Shown here in pieces: positions 8,302 to 14,090 of a DNA stretch of 28,140 bases; the stretch's first letter is position 1, and each line of letters opens with the position of its first letter. The notes beneath the pieces were generated by a model. That model was not told the origin of the DNA, searched no databases, and worked only from the letters and a program-made list of their open reading frames with translations. Location of the stretch: assembly GCA_001824135.1 (NCBI GenBank), contig MHWM01000003.1, positions 1,001-29,140 of the forward strand. Direction: 5' to 3'. Origin of the DNA: Candidatus Zambryskibacteria bacterium RIFCSPLOWO2_02_FULL_39_14 (lineage in GTDB: Bacteria > Patescibacteriota > Minisyncoccia > Phycocordibacterales > Zambryskibacteraceae). The position numbers and the translations under genes are program-made.

Positions 8302-8625
8302 TCAACTCACTAAACTTCCAACAGGAACTTCTCTATCTGGATTTAAAAGTACAGGAAGACCATCAGCAATAACCGCAAGGACCATACCCTGACTCTCATA
8401 GCCTTTAATATTTCTCGGCTCTAAGTTTACAATTATGGGCACTTCTTTACCCACCAAGACACCGAGATCAGGATAGGATTCCGCAATACCAGAAATAATC
8501 TGCCGTTCTTCTCCACCAAGATCAAAAATAAATCTAAGAAGCTTGTCAGTGTCCTCAACCTTCTCCACAGACTTCACCTTCCCTATTCTGATCTCCAGTT
8601 TTTTAAAATCTTCTATATTAATCAT
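8302..8625 (-). CDS. tRNA-binding OB-fold protein (MetRS beta-like)
   Basis: This 107-residue protein is a single tRNA-binding domain of the EMAPII/Trbp111 type, matching the C-terminal module of methionyl-tRNA synthetase. Visible signatures are the N-terminal FKKLEIRIGKV, VEDTDKLLRF, RQIISGIA and the C-terminal SQGMVLAV. In many bacteria this module is fused to MetG or encoded separately as a beta subunit that raises tRNA affinity. No catalytic domain is present, so a separate metG is expected elsewhere. A generic structure-specific tRNA chaperone role is the alternative. Its start lies 43 bp downstream of the terminator of the candidate RNA at 8652-8853, so that RNA could act as its leader. 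Confidence 0.88.
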   Translation of the reverse strand: MINIEDFKKLEIRIGKVKSVEKVEDTDKLLRFIFDLGGEERQIISGIAESYPDLGVLVGKEVPIIVNLEPRNIKGYESQGMVLAVIADGLPVLLNPDREVPVGSLVS

Positions 8626-8651
8626 TAGTTAGTAGTTTATAATACTATTTC

Positions 8652-8853
8652 TAATATAAAAACGAATGGGTTACGCGCAATGCGTAACCCTGAGTAGAAA
8701 AAGGACAAGCTCGTAAAGAGGGTGCGGAAACCACCGCAGATTGCCGGTACAGCGGCGCACTTGCGAGGACGTGCGGCACGACTGAGCTTCACGGATTCTG
8801 ATCCATCTACAAGATGATGAGCCAGATTCAATACAACGGCAGAATCCGCACCC
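8652..8853 (-). ncRNA. candidate structured RNA 1 (novel)
   Basis: On the minus strand a TATAAT box is followed by 6 nt and then GGGTGCGGA (8853-8845), which pairs perfectly over 9 bp with TCCGCACCC (8728-8720). Internal helices include CGCAC/GUGCG and GCCG/CGGC hairpins and a distal AAGCUC/GAGCUU pairing (8789-8784 with 8712-8707). Two alternative helices compete with the closing stem: CGGAUUCUG with CAGAAUCCG (8848-8840 with 8800-8792), and UGCGG with CCGCA (8738-8734 with 8727-8723). An intrinsic terminator follows at 8690-8655. The reading frame through it (8861-8637) would start inside the promoter and lacks homology. I see no SRP, RNase P or T-box signature. Confidence 0.55.
8655..8690 (-). 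terminator. intrinsic terminator of candidate RNA 1
   Basis: GGGTTACGC (8690-8682 on the minus strand) pairs over 9 bp with GCGTAACCC (8676-8668), followed by ATTCGTTTTTAT. It lies 43 bp before the start of the tRNA-binding protein gene, so it could also serve as an attenuator. Confidence 0.75.
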
Positions 8854-8859
8854 ATTTTC

Positions 8860-8865
8860 ATTATA
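8860..8865 (-). promoter_or_regulatory. -10 box of candidate RNA 1
   Basis: A consensus TATAAT (8865-8860) ends 6 nt before the GGG that opens the closing helix. The -35 is weak: TTGATT at 8891-8886 has a 20-bp spacer. Confidence 0.5.
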
Positions 8866-8891
8866 TCATATTTTTATAAAAAAAGAATCAA

Positions 8892-9509
8892 CTAACCACT
8901 AAGATTACTCATACTATGTCGCATATCGTAGAGATTAGGTATGTTCTTCAGTTGTTCTGAATTAGCAAACTCTACAAACACCCCCGCCGACAAGACAGTA
9001 GTCCACAATCCGTTTTTATCACCTGCCGCTGATTGAGTGATGTTGGTTGTCCTAATAATCTTTCCCGAAGCTTTGTAGATTTGTTCTCTTTCATCCCAAG
9101 CTTTCTCCGGATCAAACTCTATACCCAAAGTTGTGGCAAGCATCGTGGCGGCAAGATCTTCTGCATAATCTCCAGCCTTTTCATCTGTCTCTCCCATAGG
9201 ATGATGTTCTGACAAATATCCATACATACCTGAGTCAGCTGGTTGTGCTACTCCGATTGAAGAAGCGATAAGACGATTTGGTTCATTGGTTGCTTGTCTT
9301 GCCATGACACAGAACGTCACTTGACCCGGACGCAGAAGCTTCAGTCCTTCTTCTCTGGTAATCTTTTTGCAACCCGGAGGGAGAATGCTTGATATGGTCA
9401 CAATATTTAATGGTTCAATGCCAGCGTCTCTGAGAGCTAATTCAAATGATGTCAGATAATCTTTGTGCCTACCTACTCCTTTTGTAAAAAAGATTTTTGT
9501 GCCTACCAT
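8892..9509 (-). CDS. pdaD: pyruvoyl-dependent arginine decarboxylase
   Basis: This enzyme converts arginine to agmatine, the first step of one polyamine route, using a pyruvoyl group made by self-cleavage rather than PLP. The 205-residue product matches the family along its length: GVGRHKDYLTSFELAL near the start, and the cleavage-site region TISSILPPGC, where S40-S41 correspond to the conserved serine pair. The C-terminal half includes DYAEDLAATMLATTLG. Length is slightly above the archaeal enzyme of about 165 residues because of an internal and C-terminal excess. No other polyamine gene is nearby. Its product could feed agmatine or putrescine needs, for example nucleic-acid binding. Confidence 0.92.
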   Translation of the reverse strand: MVGTKIFFTKGVGRHKDYLTSFELALRDAGIEPLNIVTISSILPPGCKKITREEGLKLLRPGQVTFCVMARQATNEPNRLIASSIGVAQPADSGMYGYLSEHHPMGETDEKAGDYAEDLAATMLATTLGIEFDPEKAWDEREQIYKASGKIIRTTNITQSAAGDKNGLWTTVLSAGVFVEFANSEQLKNIPNLYDMRHSMSNLSG

Positions 9510-9552
9510 TTATTTAATAAATAATTAGAATAAGTTTTAATAGTAACACAAA

Positions 9553-10008
9553 CTACATTTTATCCATCTTTTTTGCCAACTCTAAAAGTAATTCGTTCTG
9601 GTTCTCTAGATGCGCTATGACAATTTCGATCTCATGTTCTGCTTTCTGGTTTATTTCGAAATCATTTTGAGCGCGTTGTTCGGCAAATTTTCCTTCTATA
9701 TTTTGTCCAATCATAATAAGTGGTAAGAGAATGAGCTGGATGATGTTCGAAGCGATAAGCCATATGACAAAGGCAGGTGCAGGGTCGAAACGCAGTTCTA
9801 TTGGCGCATAAAGATTCCACAGAAGCCAACCAAATGTCCAAATGGTGAGTAATAAAAAGAAGCCAGTAGTTCCTATGCCATGCATAACTTTCAATGCCAG
9901 AAATTCCATGGTCGAGAACTTCATCCTGACCTCTTTGTGAGAATGTTTTATGGGTTTCCTGTATCCACGCAGTTCGGCAAGGGTCGGAGGATTGTGTTTG
10001 TATTCCAT
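9553..10008 (-). CDS. DUF1003 family membrane protein
   Basis: The 151-residue protein matches DUF1003: a GTTGFF segment opening membrane helix 1 (about 44-68), FDPAPAFVIWLIASNIIQLILLP for helix 2 (about 76-98), then GQNIEGKFAEQRAQNDFEINQKAEHEIE, the characteristic charged C-terminal region predicted to be helical and coiled. Function is unknown. It lies downstream of the arginine decarboxylase in map order but is upstream in transcription, with a 43-bp spacer, and could be cotranscribed with it. It is divergent from infC. Confidence 0.88.
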   Translation of the reverse strand: MEYKHNPPTLAELRGYRKPIKHSHKEVRMKFSTMEFLALKVMHGIGTTGFFLLLTIWTFGWLLWNLYAPIELRFDPAPAFVIWLIASNIIQLILLPLIMIGQNIEGKFAEQRAQNDFEINQKAEHEIEIVIAHLENQNELLLELAKKMDKM

Positions 10009-10026
10009 ATTATAATAGTGTACAAT
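9998..10026 (+). promoter_or_regulatory. sigma70-type promoter of infC
   Basis: TTGTAT (9998-10003), a 17-bp spacer and TACAAT (10021-10026) point to infC and would give a leader of about 23 nt before the TTG start. A second TATAAT (10011-10016) without a good -35 overlaps it. Confidence 0.5.
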
Positions 10027-10055
10027 AATATTAATAATTAAGTTATACCCAGACG

Positions 10056-10556
10056 TTGCAACCTCGTACTAATCAGCACATAAGAGCACCAAAACTCCGC
10101 GTTATCGGACCAGAAGGAGAAAATTTAGGTATTCTAACTTTAGAGGAAGCTCTTAAAAAAACCGAGGAACTCGGTCTTGATCTGATAGAAATATCTCCAA
10201 ACATAACCCCGCCTGTAGCCAAGATTGCTGACTTCGGTCGTTATCTATACGAAGAAAATAAGAAATCCAAACAAGCCAAAAAGTCTCATTCTACAGAAGT
10301 AAAGACTGTGCAAGTTAAACTTGGCACCAGTGACCACGATCTTATACTAAAAGCCAAAAAAACCAGCGAATGGCTCTCGGAAGGAAATCGAGTTAAAGTG
10401 GATCTCTTTCTCCCCGGTAGAGCTAAATATCTGGATGAAAAATTTCTAAAGGAACGCATCGAACGCATGCTCAAATTTGTCAGTGTAGATTATAAAATTG
10501 CTGATTCTGCCAAAAAAAGCCTGAAAGGTATGACGGTAATTATAGAAAGGGCCTAA
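10056..10556 (+). CDS. infC: translation initiation factor IF-3
   Basis: IF-3 binds the 30S subunit, prevents premature 50S joining and proofreads the initiator codon. The 166-residue product has the N-domain (NQHIRAPKLRVIGPEGENLG, then EEALKKTEELGLDLIEI and VAKIADFGRYLYE), a lysine-rich linker around 69-80, and the C-domain (VKTVQVKLG, HDLILKAKK, FLKERIERMLK). It starts at TTG (10056): an in-frame stop lies seven codons upstream and no ATG or GTG is available. Rare infC starts are known, and in E. coli an AUU start serves autoregulation, so the same logic may apply here. Unusually, an oppositely oriented gene separates it from rpmI-rplT. Confidence 0.95.
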   Translation: MQPRTNQHIRAPKLRVIGPEGENLGILTLEEALKKTEELGLDLIEISPNITPPVAKIADFGRYLYEENKKSKQAKKSHSTEVKTVQVKLGTSDHDLILKAKKTSEWLSEGNRVKVDLFLPGRAKYLDEKFLKERIERMLKFVSVDYKIADSAKKSLKGMTVIIERA

Positions 10557-10562
10557 AAGTTT

Positions 10563-10590
10563 AAGGGCCGCTCACAAACGAGCGGCCCTT
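10563..10590. terminator. GC-rich terminator hairpin between infC and the small antisense gene
   Basis: An 11-bp perfect stem (10563-10573 with 10580-10590, GGGCCGCTC core) has a 6-nt loop. On the minus strand it is followed by AAACTTTT, so it best fits termination of the 62-residue gene. On the plus strand there is no T run, but it would also impede infC transcripts. Confidence 0.65.
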
Positions 10591-10602
10591 AGCGAATCCA
10601 CC

Positions 10603-10791
10603 TCAACGCGTCCACCTTACCGGCAGAGGCAGATTGCTGGTCAGAATCACAGTTCCCAGTAGAACAAGAATTGCGATTCCAACCATGATCAACCAATCAC
10701 AGTTCTCGGAGAGCCAGAGTGTGACTCTCTGATACTTCCTTGATGATCTGACCCAAGAAAACCACGATGGATATCGAATTCCTATTCTCAT
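10603..10791 (-). CDS. small single-pass membrane protein, unknown
   Basis: I do not recognise this 62-residue protein. It has a basic, aromatic N-terminal half (IRYPSWFSWVRSSRKYQRV) and one clear membrane helix (about 34-51, LIMVGIAILVLLGTVIL), ending PLPVRWTR. It has the best expression signals of the window: a TTGACA-17-TATACT promoter and AAAGGAGG (10808-10801) 9 nt before the ATG, while its neighbours have almost no Shine-Dalgarno sites. A terminator follows at once. Base composition looks more GC-rich than its neighbours. It sits on the opposite strand inside infC-rpmI-rplT. Acquisition by transfer or a recently evolved small gene are both possible. Confidence 0.6.
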   Translation of the reverse strand: MRIGIRYPSWFSWVRSSRKYQRVTLWLSENCDWLIMVGIAILVLLGTVILTSNLPLPVRWTR

Positions 10792-10812
10792 ATGTACACT
10801 CCTCCTTTGTAC

Positions 10813-10841
10813 AGTATAACAAATTAAATACCATTTGTCAA
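10813..10841 (-). promoter_or_regulatory. near-consensus sigma70 promoter
   Basis: On the minus strand TTGACA (10841-10836), a 17-bp spacer and TATACT (10818-10813) drive the 62-residue gene. The predicted start (about 10806) falls within the AAAGGAGG motif, so the leader would be only about 15 nt and begin with the ribosome-binding site. Confidence 0.8.
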
Positions 10842-10904
10842 ATCTGCCAATCGGAGAAGTAAGTACTTTACATAACCCTTTAAATAAGTAATATATTAAG
10901 CCTT

Positions 10905-11096
10905 ATGGCTATAAAAACTAACAAGTCATATACCAAGCGAATCAAAGCTACAAAGAGTGGCAAGCTTATTACGCGTAAATCTGGGCAAAACCATTACAAT
11001 GCCAAAGAACGCCGAGCAGGCAAATCTGCTAAAAATCGCAATACCGAATTCCATATGAGTAATAAAGAGAAAAGCCGCTTCTTGGTAAATATCTAA
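10905..11096 (+). CDS. rpmI: 50S ribosomal protein bL35
   Basis: bL35 is a small basic protein of the large subunit. The 63-residue product shows KTNKSYTKRIKATKSGKLITRKSGQNH and the C-terminal KNRNTEFHMSNKEKSR, as expected for the family, at normal length. It starts 113 bp after the ATG of the antisense small gene and is followed by rplT after 9 bp. Because the terminator hairpin at 10563-10590 and an opposing promoter separate it from infC, it probably has its own promoter in 10842-10904. A TAATAT-like -10 is visible there but is weak. Confidence 0.95.
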   Translation: MAIKTNKSYTKRIKATKSGKLITRKSGQNHYNAKERRAGKSAKNRNTEFHMSNKEKSRFLVNI

Positions 11097-11105
11097 CTTC
11101 AAACC

Positions 11106-11453
11106 ATGACTAGAGTAAAGAAAGGCGTTAACGCGCTCAAAAGTAGAAAAAATATTCTCCGCAAGGTGAAGGGTTATAGACATGGCCGTTCCACTAAAGA
11201 AAGACAGGCAAATGAAGCTATTTTTCATGCTGGTACTTATGCCTTTGCTCATAGAAAAGATCGCAAGGGAGATTTCAGACGTTTATGGATTGTGCGTCTC
11301 TCTGCCCTATTAAAACAAAATGGTTTATTGTATTCAAAATTTATTTCACTTTTAAAAACCAAAAATGTAGCTTTAGATAGAAAAATTCTTGCTCACCTAG
11401 CAGACAAGCATCCAGAAACTTTTAAAGAAATTATCAAGATTGTAAGTAAGTAG
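11106..11453 (+). CDS. rplT: 50S ribosomal protein bL20
   Basis: bL20 binds 23S rRNA early in 50S assembly and in many bacteria represses its own operon. The 115-residue protein has the long basic N-terminal helix (MTRVKKGVNALKSRKNIL, then GYRHGRSTKERQANEA) and the globular C-domain (AHRKDRKGDFRRLWIVRL and LDRKILAHLADKHPETF). Length is normal. It is coupled to rpmI. Its last 20 bp overlap the 3' end of the convergent VanZ-like gene. Confidence 0.96.
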   Translation: MTRVKKGVNALKSRKNILRKVKGYRHGRSTKERQANEAIFHAGTYAFAHRKDRKGDFRRLWIVRLSALLKQNGLLYSKFISLLKTKNVALDRKILAHLADKHPETFKEIIKIVSK

Positions 11454-11862
11454 GGTCGGCAGTCGTACGAAAGATTCCTCTCGAACCAATTATACCAGCA
11501 AGGATAGCGCCTAATGCATCTGCAATGAGATCATGCACGATATCTAGAGTATAACCTTCTGTTGATTGCGTAATACCATTAACATACTCGAAAATTTCCC
11601 ACCCTATTCCGATTATTATTACATATAACAAAGCATTTAAAATTGATTCCAGAATAGTTGGGGAACGTTTATAGAAAATACTAGAATAAAATAGAAACCA
11701 TATAATAAAGAACCCTAGAGTAAATCCAGCCAAAGCATGGACAATATTATCAAACCACCAAACAGTCCAGTAGAGATATAGCGACTCCGCAACAAAATGC
11801 ACAAATCCCAAAAGAATGGTCAGCGCAAAGGTTACATATAAAAGTGAATAACTTTTCATCAT
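11434..11862 (-). CDS. multipass membrane protein, VanZ/DUF2238-like
   Basis: The 142-residue protein has four predicted membrane segments (about 7-26, 40-58, 73-91 and 112-128). The conserved pattern WWFDNIVHALAGFTLGF, then GIGWEIFEYVNG, then DIVHDLIADALGAILAGI fits the VanZ or DUF2238 (YjdF) group of integral membrane proteins, whose molecular role is not settled. Its 3' end overlaps rplT. A TATAAT box at 11871-11866 lies so close to the tandem ATGs (11862 and 11859) that the transcript could start on the second ATG. The candidate structured RNA and terminator upstream may instead form its leader. Confidence 0.75.
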   Translation of the reverse strand: MMKSYSLLYVTFALTILLGFVHFVAESLYLYWTVWWFDNIVHALAGFTLGFFIIWFLFYSSIFYKRSPTILESILNALLYVIIIGIGWEIFEYVNGITQSTEGYTLDIVHDLIADALGAILAGIIGSRGIFRTTADPTYLQS

Positions 11863-11865
11863 GTA

Positions 11866-11871
11866 ATTATA
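11866..11871 (-). promoter_or_regulatory. -10 box close to the VanZ-like gene start
   Basis: TATAAT (11871-11866) is followed by TAC and two tandem ATG codons. A start 7 nt downstream falls on the second ATG (11859), which suggests a leaderless transcript. The -35 is unclear. Confidence 0.4.
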
Positions 11872-11897
11872 TCAAACTACGCAACTCTGCTCATGAT

Positions 11898-12049
11898 ACA
11901 AAAAATCCGACCGAAGTCGGATACTTTGTAGGGTTATTTTGGTATACCCTAGTTTCTAAACTAGGTGGGTGTCCGCAATTCTGCCTCGAGAGACAGAACT
12001 ATTAGAACTCCCTAAAAATGTTTTAGCTAGATAATACCTCAAATAACCC
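11898..12049 (-). ncRNA. candidate structured RNA 2 (possibly 6S-like)
   Basis: On the minus strand a TATAAT box leads into GGGTTATTT (12049-12041), which pairs over 9 bp with AAATAACCC (11939-11931), extended by GGUA/UACC. Inside are a CUAAAA/UUUUAG hairpin with a CAU loop, a long irregular arm whose tip is a 9-bp stem with a CUCG loop (around 11974-11997), and a 7-bp CCUAGUU/AACUAGG hairpin on the 3' side. Closing stem, central open region with a 3'-side hairpin, and a long apical arm resemble the layout of 6S RNA, although at about 120 nt the core is short. An intrinsic terminator follows. No open frame fits. It could also be a leader of the VanZ-like gene. Confidence 0.55.
11900..11922 (-). 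terminator. intrinsic terminator of candidate RNA 2
   Basis: ATCCGAC, TTCG tetraloop and GTCGGAT (11922-11905 on the minus strand) are followed by TTTTTTG: a textbook intrinsic terminator. It ends 43 bp before the VanZ-like gene. Confidence 0.85.
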
Positions 12050-12056
12050 TGTACAT

Positions 12057-12085
12057 ATTATAACGTATGCAAATAAAAAAGTCTG
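12057..12085 (-). promoter_or_regulatory. promoter of candidate RNA 2
   Basis: TATAAT (12062-12057) ends 7 nt before the GGG of the closing stem. A partial -35 (CAGACT, 12085-12080) lies 17 bp upstream. Confidence 0.5.
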
Positions 12086-12152
12086 TTGATATTGTATAGA
12101 CTTATTCTTAAAAATATTTCGTATTTTCCCTATCTCTATTATCAGAATACCT

Positions 12153-12761
12153 CTACTCCAAAATACCATCTAAATTAACGTCATAAAGTATCTCTTCTGA
12201 TACAAGACGATAATTTATAATCTCTTCCGGTTTAAACCAGTGTTTTATTTCTTTTTCAGCTTCTTCTGTCGATCCTGAAGCGTGAATAAGATTGCGCACA
12301 GATCTTTTATCAGTATCAGACATAGAATATGAGTCGAGAACAAAATCTCCTCTAATAGAACCTACATCAGATACTAGAGGTTCTGTAGCACCTACAAGCT
12401 TGCGAACGATGGCCACTGCGTGAGCGCCCTCCCAAACCATAATTATAACCGGCCCGCTGGCCATATATTTCTTTAAATTTTCTAAAATAATAGCGGTAAC
12501 TTCAAAAGGATCTTCTATAGGCGGTTTAAGACCTTTGGATTTATATCCAGCAATAGTCTTCTCTCCTGTCACACGACGCCATTCTGGGTTTAAGGTATAG
12601 AACTTTTCAATATGATCCTCATCTGCTACCAACATTTTCATAGCTACAAGCTTTAAACCCACTTTTTCTAATCTTGATATCATTTCACCTATTAAACTGC
12701 GTTGGATACCATCTGGCTTCACAGCCACAAAAGTCTTTTCTTTTTTTGGATGTTTATTCAT
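12153..12761 (-). CDS. ndk: nucleoside diphosphate kinase, extended form
   Basis: NDK transfers the gamma phosphate from ATP to other NDPs through a phosphohistidine. The catalytic histidine is H160 in NLIHASGSTEEAEKEI. The N-terminal KTFVAVKPDGIQRSLIG is canonical. At 202 residues it is about 60 longer than the usual 140. About 30 extra residues lie between 58 and 95 (around GEKTIAGYKSKGLKPPIEDP), just before YMASGPV, and a tail follows residue 172. Extended forms are known in other lineages. Its start overlaps the map stop by 8 bp, so it is the last gene of the long ribosomal run. Confidence 0.94.
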   Translation of the reverse strand: MNKHPKKEKTFVAVKPDGIQRSLIGEMISRLEKVGLKLVAMKMLVADEDHIEKFYTLNPEWRRVTGEKTIAGYKSKGLKPPIEDPFEVTAIILENLKKYMASGPVIIMVWEGAHAVAIVRKLVGATEPLVSDVGSIRGDFVLDSYSMSDTDKRSVRNLIHASGSTEEAEKEIKHWFKPEEIINYRLVSEEILYDVNLDGILE

Positions 12762-13527
12762 TTGACGTAAGAATTATATTTCCTTTATCAGTAATTGCAA
12801 CCGTGTGTTCGAAATGAGCGCTACGAGAACCGTCACGAGTGGAGATAGTATAACCATCTTCTTCTATTTTGATGCCAGATTTACCAGCATTGACCATGGG
12901 TTCAATAGCTATCACAAGACCCGGGACTAATCTGTTCCCCTTACCCTTTGTACCGAAGTTTGGTACAAAAGGTTCTTCGTGTATACCAAAACCTACCCCG
13001 TGTCCCGCCAGATTATCTGCCACAGAAAATCCGGCACGTTTAACTACATTTGCTATAGCTTCTCCTATATCTCCTGTCATATTACCCGATACAGCCTCTC
13101 TCATGCCTTCTTGGAGAGCTTTTTTGGTAACTTCAAGAAGTTTGATGGACTCATCATCTATAGCTCCACATGGAACAGTAAGAGCAGAATCAGTAATCAT
13201 ACCTTTATGTTCTAAAGAGAGATCAATGGAAACAATATCTCCCTCATTAATCACTCTTATATTCTCATTTGGAATACCATGAACAATTTCATCATTGATA
13301 GAGATACAGAGAGCCGCAGGAAAGGGACGTGAGGCTCCATGCGGAGTATAACCAAGATGTGCAGGCTTGTCTCCACCCTCTTTTATCAATCTCAAAGCTT
13401 CTTCTTCTAGAAAAAGAGTGGAAATACCCGGTTTAACCTTCGAAGCAAGTTCTTTAAGGATAAAAGCGTGCCTCTTTCCACCTTCTCGCATTATTTTAAT
13501 CTCTTGACTACTTTTAAGTCTAATCAT
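12754..13527 (-). CDS. map: methionine aminopeptidase type I
   Basis: This dinuclear metalloprotease removes the initiator methionine. Numbered from the chosen start, the metal ligands are D102, D113, H176 (in GHGVGFGIHEEP), E209 (in IAIEPMV) and E240, and H83 lies in IVHGIP. The product has 257 residues. I chose the ATG at 13527 because its ATGA overlaps the adk stop and MIRLKSSQEIKIMREGG is the normal family start. An in-frame ATG at 13548 would add seven residues inside adk. The adk-map order after secY is the classical spc arrangement. Confidence 0.96.
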   Translation of the reverse strand: MIRLKSSQEIKIMREGGKRHAFILKELASKVKPGISTLFLEEEALRLIKEGGDKPAHLGYTPHGASRPFPAALCISINDEIVHGIPNENIRVINEGDIVSIDLSLEHKGMITDSALTVPCGAIDDESIKLLEVTKKALQEGMREAVSGNMTGDIGEAIANVVKRAGFSVADNLAGHGVGFGIHEEPFVPNFGTKGKGNRLVPGLVIAIEPMVNAGKSGIKIEEDGYTISTRDGSRSAHFEHTVAITDKGNIILTSNE

Positions 13528-14087
13528 AGAACCGAGAGTTTTTCCCAAATGAGATTTGCTATCGCATCTGGAGACGGTTCCCCGTCTATATCGATCACTT
13601 TACCTATTGAACGGAAGAAATCTATAGCATGGATGGTGTCAGTATTGTAATTATTTAAACGATTTTGAACATTGTTATCATCCACTCGACCTTCCTTCAG
13701 GCGACGTTTTTTAAGCCTCTCAATAATTGTCTTTTCTGAGACATCAAGATAAATTACTATAAAGTCACGACCAAGCCATTCGCTAATCTCAGTAAAAAGT
13801 CTTGCTTCCGCTTCTTTACGACCAATACCTTCAAATACTACTTTTTCATTACCTTCAAGTGAAAACAAAATTTCTTCAAAAACAAAAGAGGCAAACCAAT
13901 ATGGAGTCAAGCCACCAGAATCAACAATTTCTTTTATCTTGCGACCAAAAAAAGAGTCTCTTTTGGCTATCTCTCGCATATGACCACCTGTCGAAAACAC
14001 CTTACATCCAAGTTTCTGGGCAAGTAATTTGGACTGAGCGCCCTTACCAGACCCAGGCCGACCCATAAATAGAAAAGTATTTACCAT
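13524..14087 (-). CDS. adk: adenylate kinase (short form)
   Basis: Adenylate kinase interconverts ATP, ADP and AMP. The 187-residue product has the P-loop GRPGSGKG (9-16), an AMP-binding segment with FSTGGHMR, and arginines in the lid region KKRRLKEGRVDDN. The usual DGFPR motif is replaced by EGIGRKEAEA. The lid is the short type without a zinc-binding insert. It starts 3 bp after secY and overlaps map by 4 bp (ATGA). The diverged NMP-binding motif leaves some doubt about substrate preference. Confidence 0.9.
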   Translation of the reverse strand: MVNTFLFMGRPGSGKGAQSKLLAQKLGCKVFSTGGHMREIAKRDSFFGRKIKEIVDSGGLTPYWFASFVFEEILFSLEGNEKVVFEGIGRKEAEARLFTEISEWLGRDFIVIYLDVSEKTIIERLKKRRLKEGRVDDNNVQNRLNNYNTDTIHAIDFFRSIGKVIDIDGEPSPDAIANLIWEKLSVL

Positions 14088-14090
14088 TAC

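Noticed and set aside
8652..8853. T-box, SRP RNA or RNase P RNA at candidate RNA 1
   Set aside because: No T-box bulge sequence, no SRP GGAA tetraloop with its flanking motif, and no RNase P core motif could be found by eye.
8637..8861. 74-codon minus-strand frame through candidate RNA 1
   Set aside because: Its ATG lies between the -10 box and the predicted start site, it has no ribosome-binding site, it runs through a terminator, and the peptide resembles no family I know.
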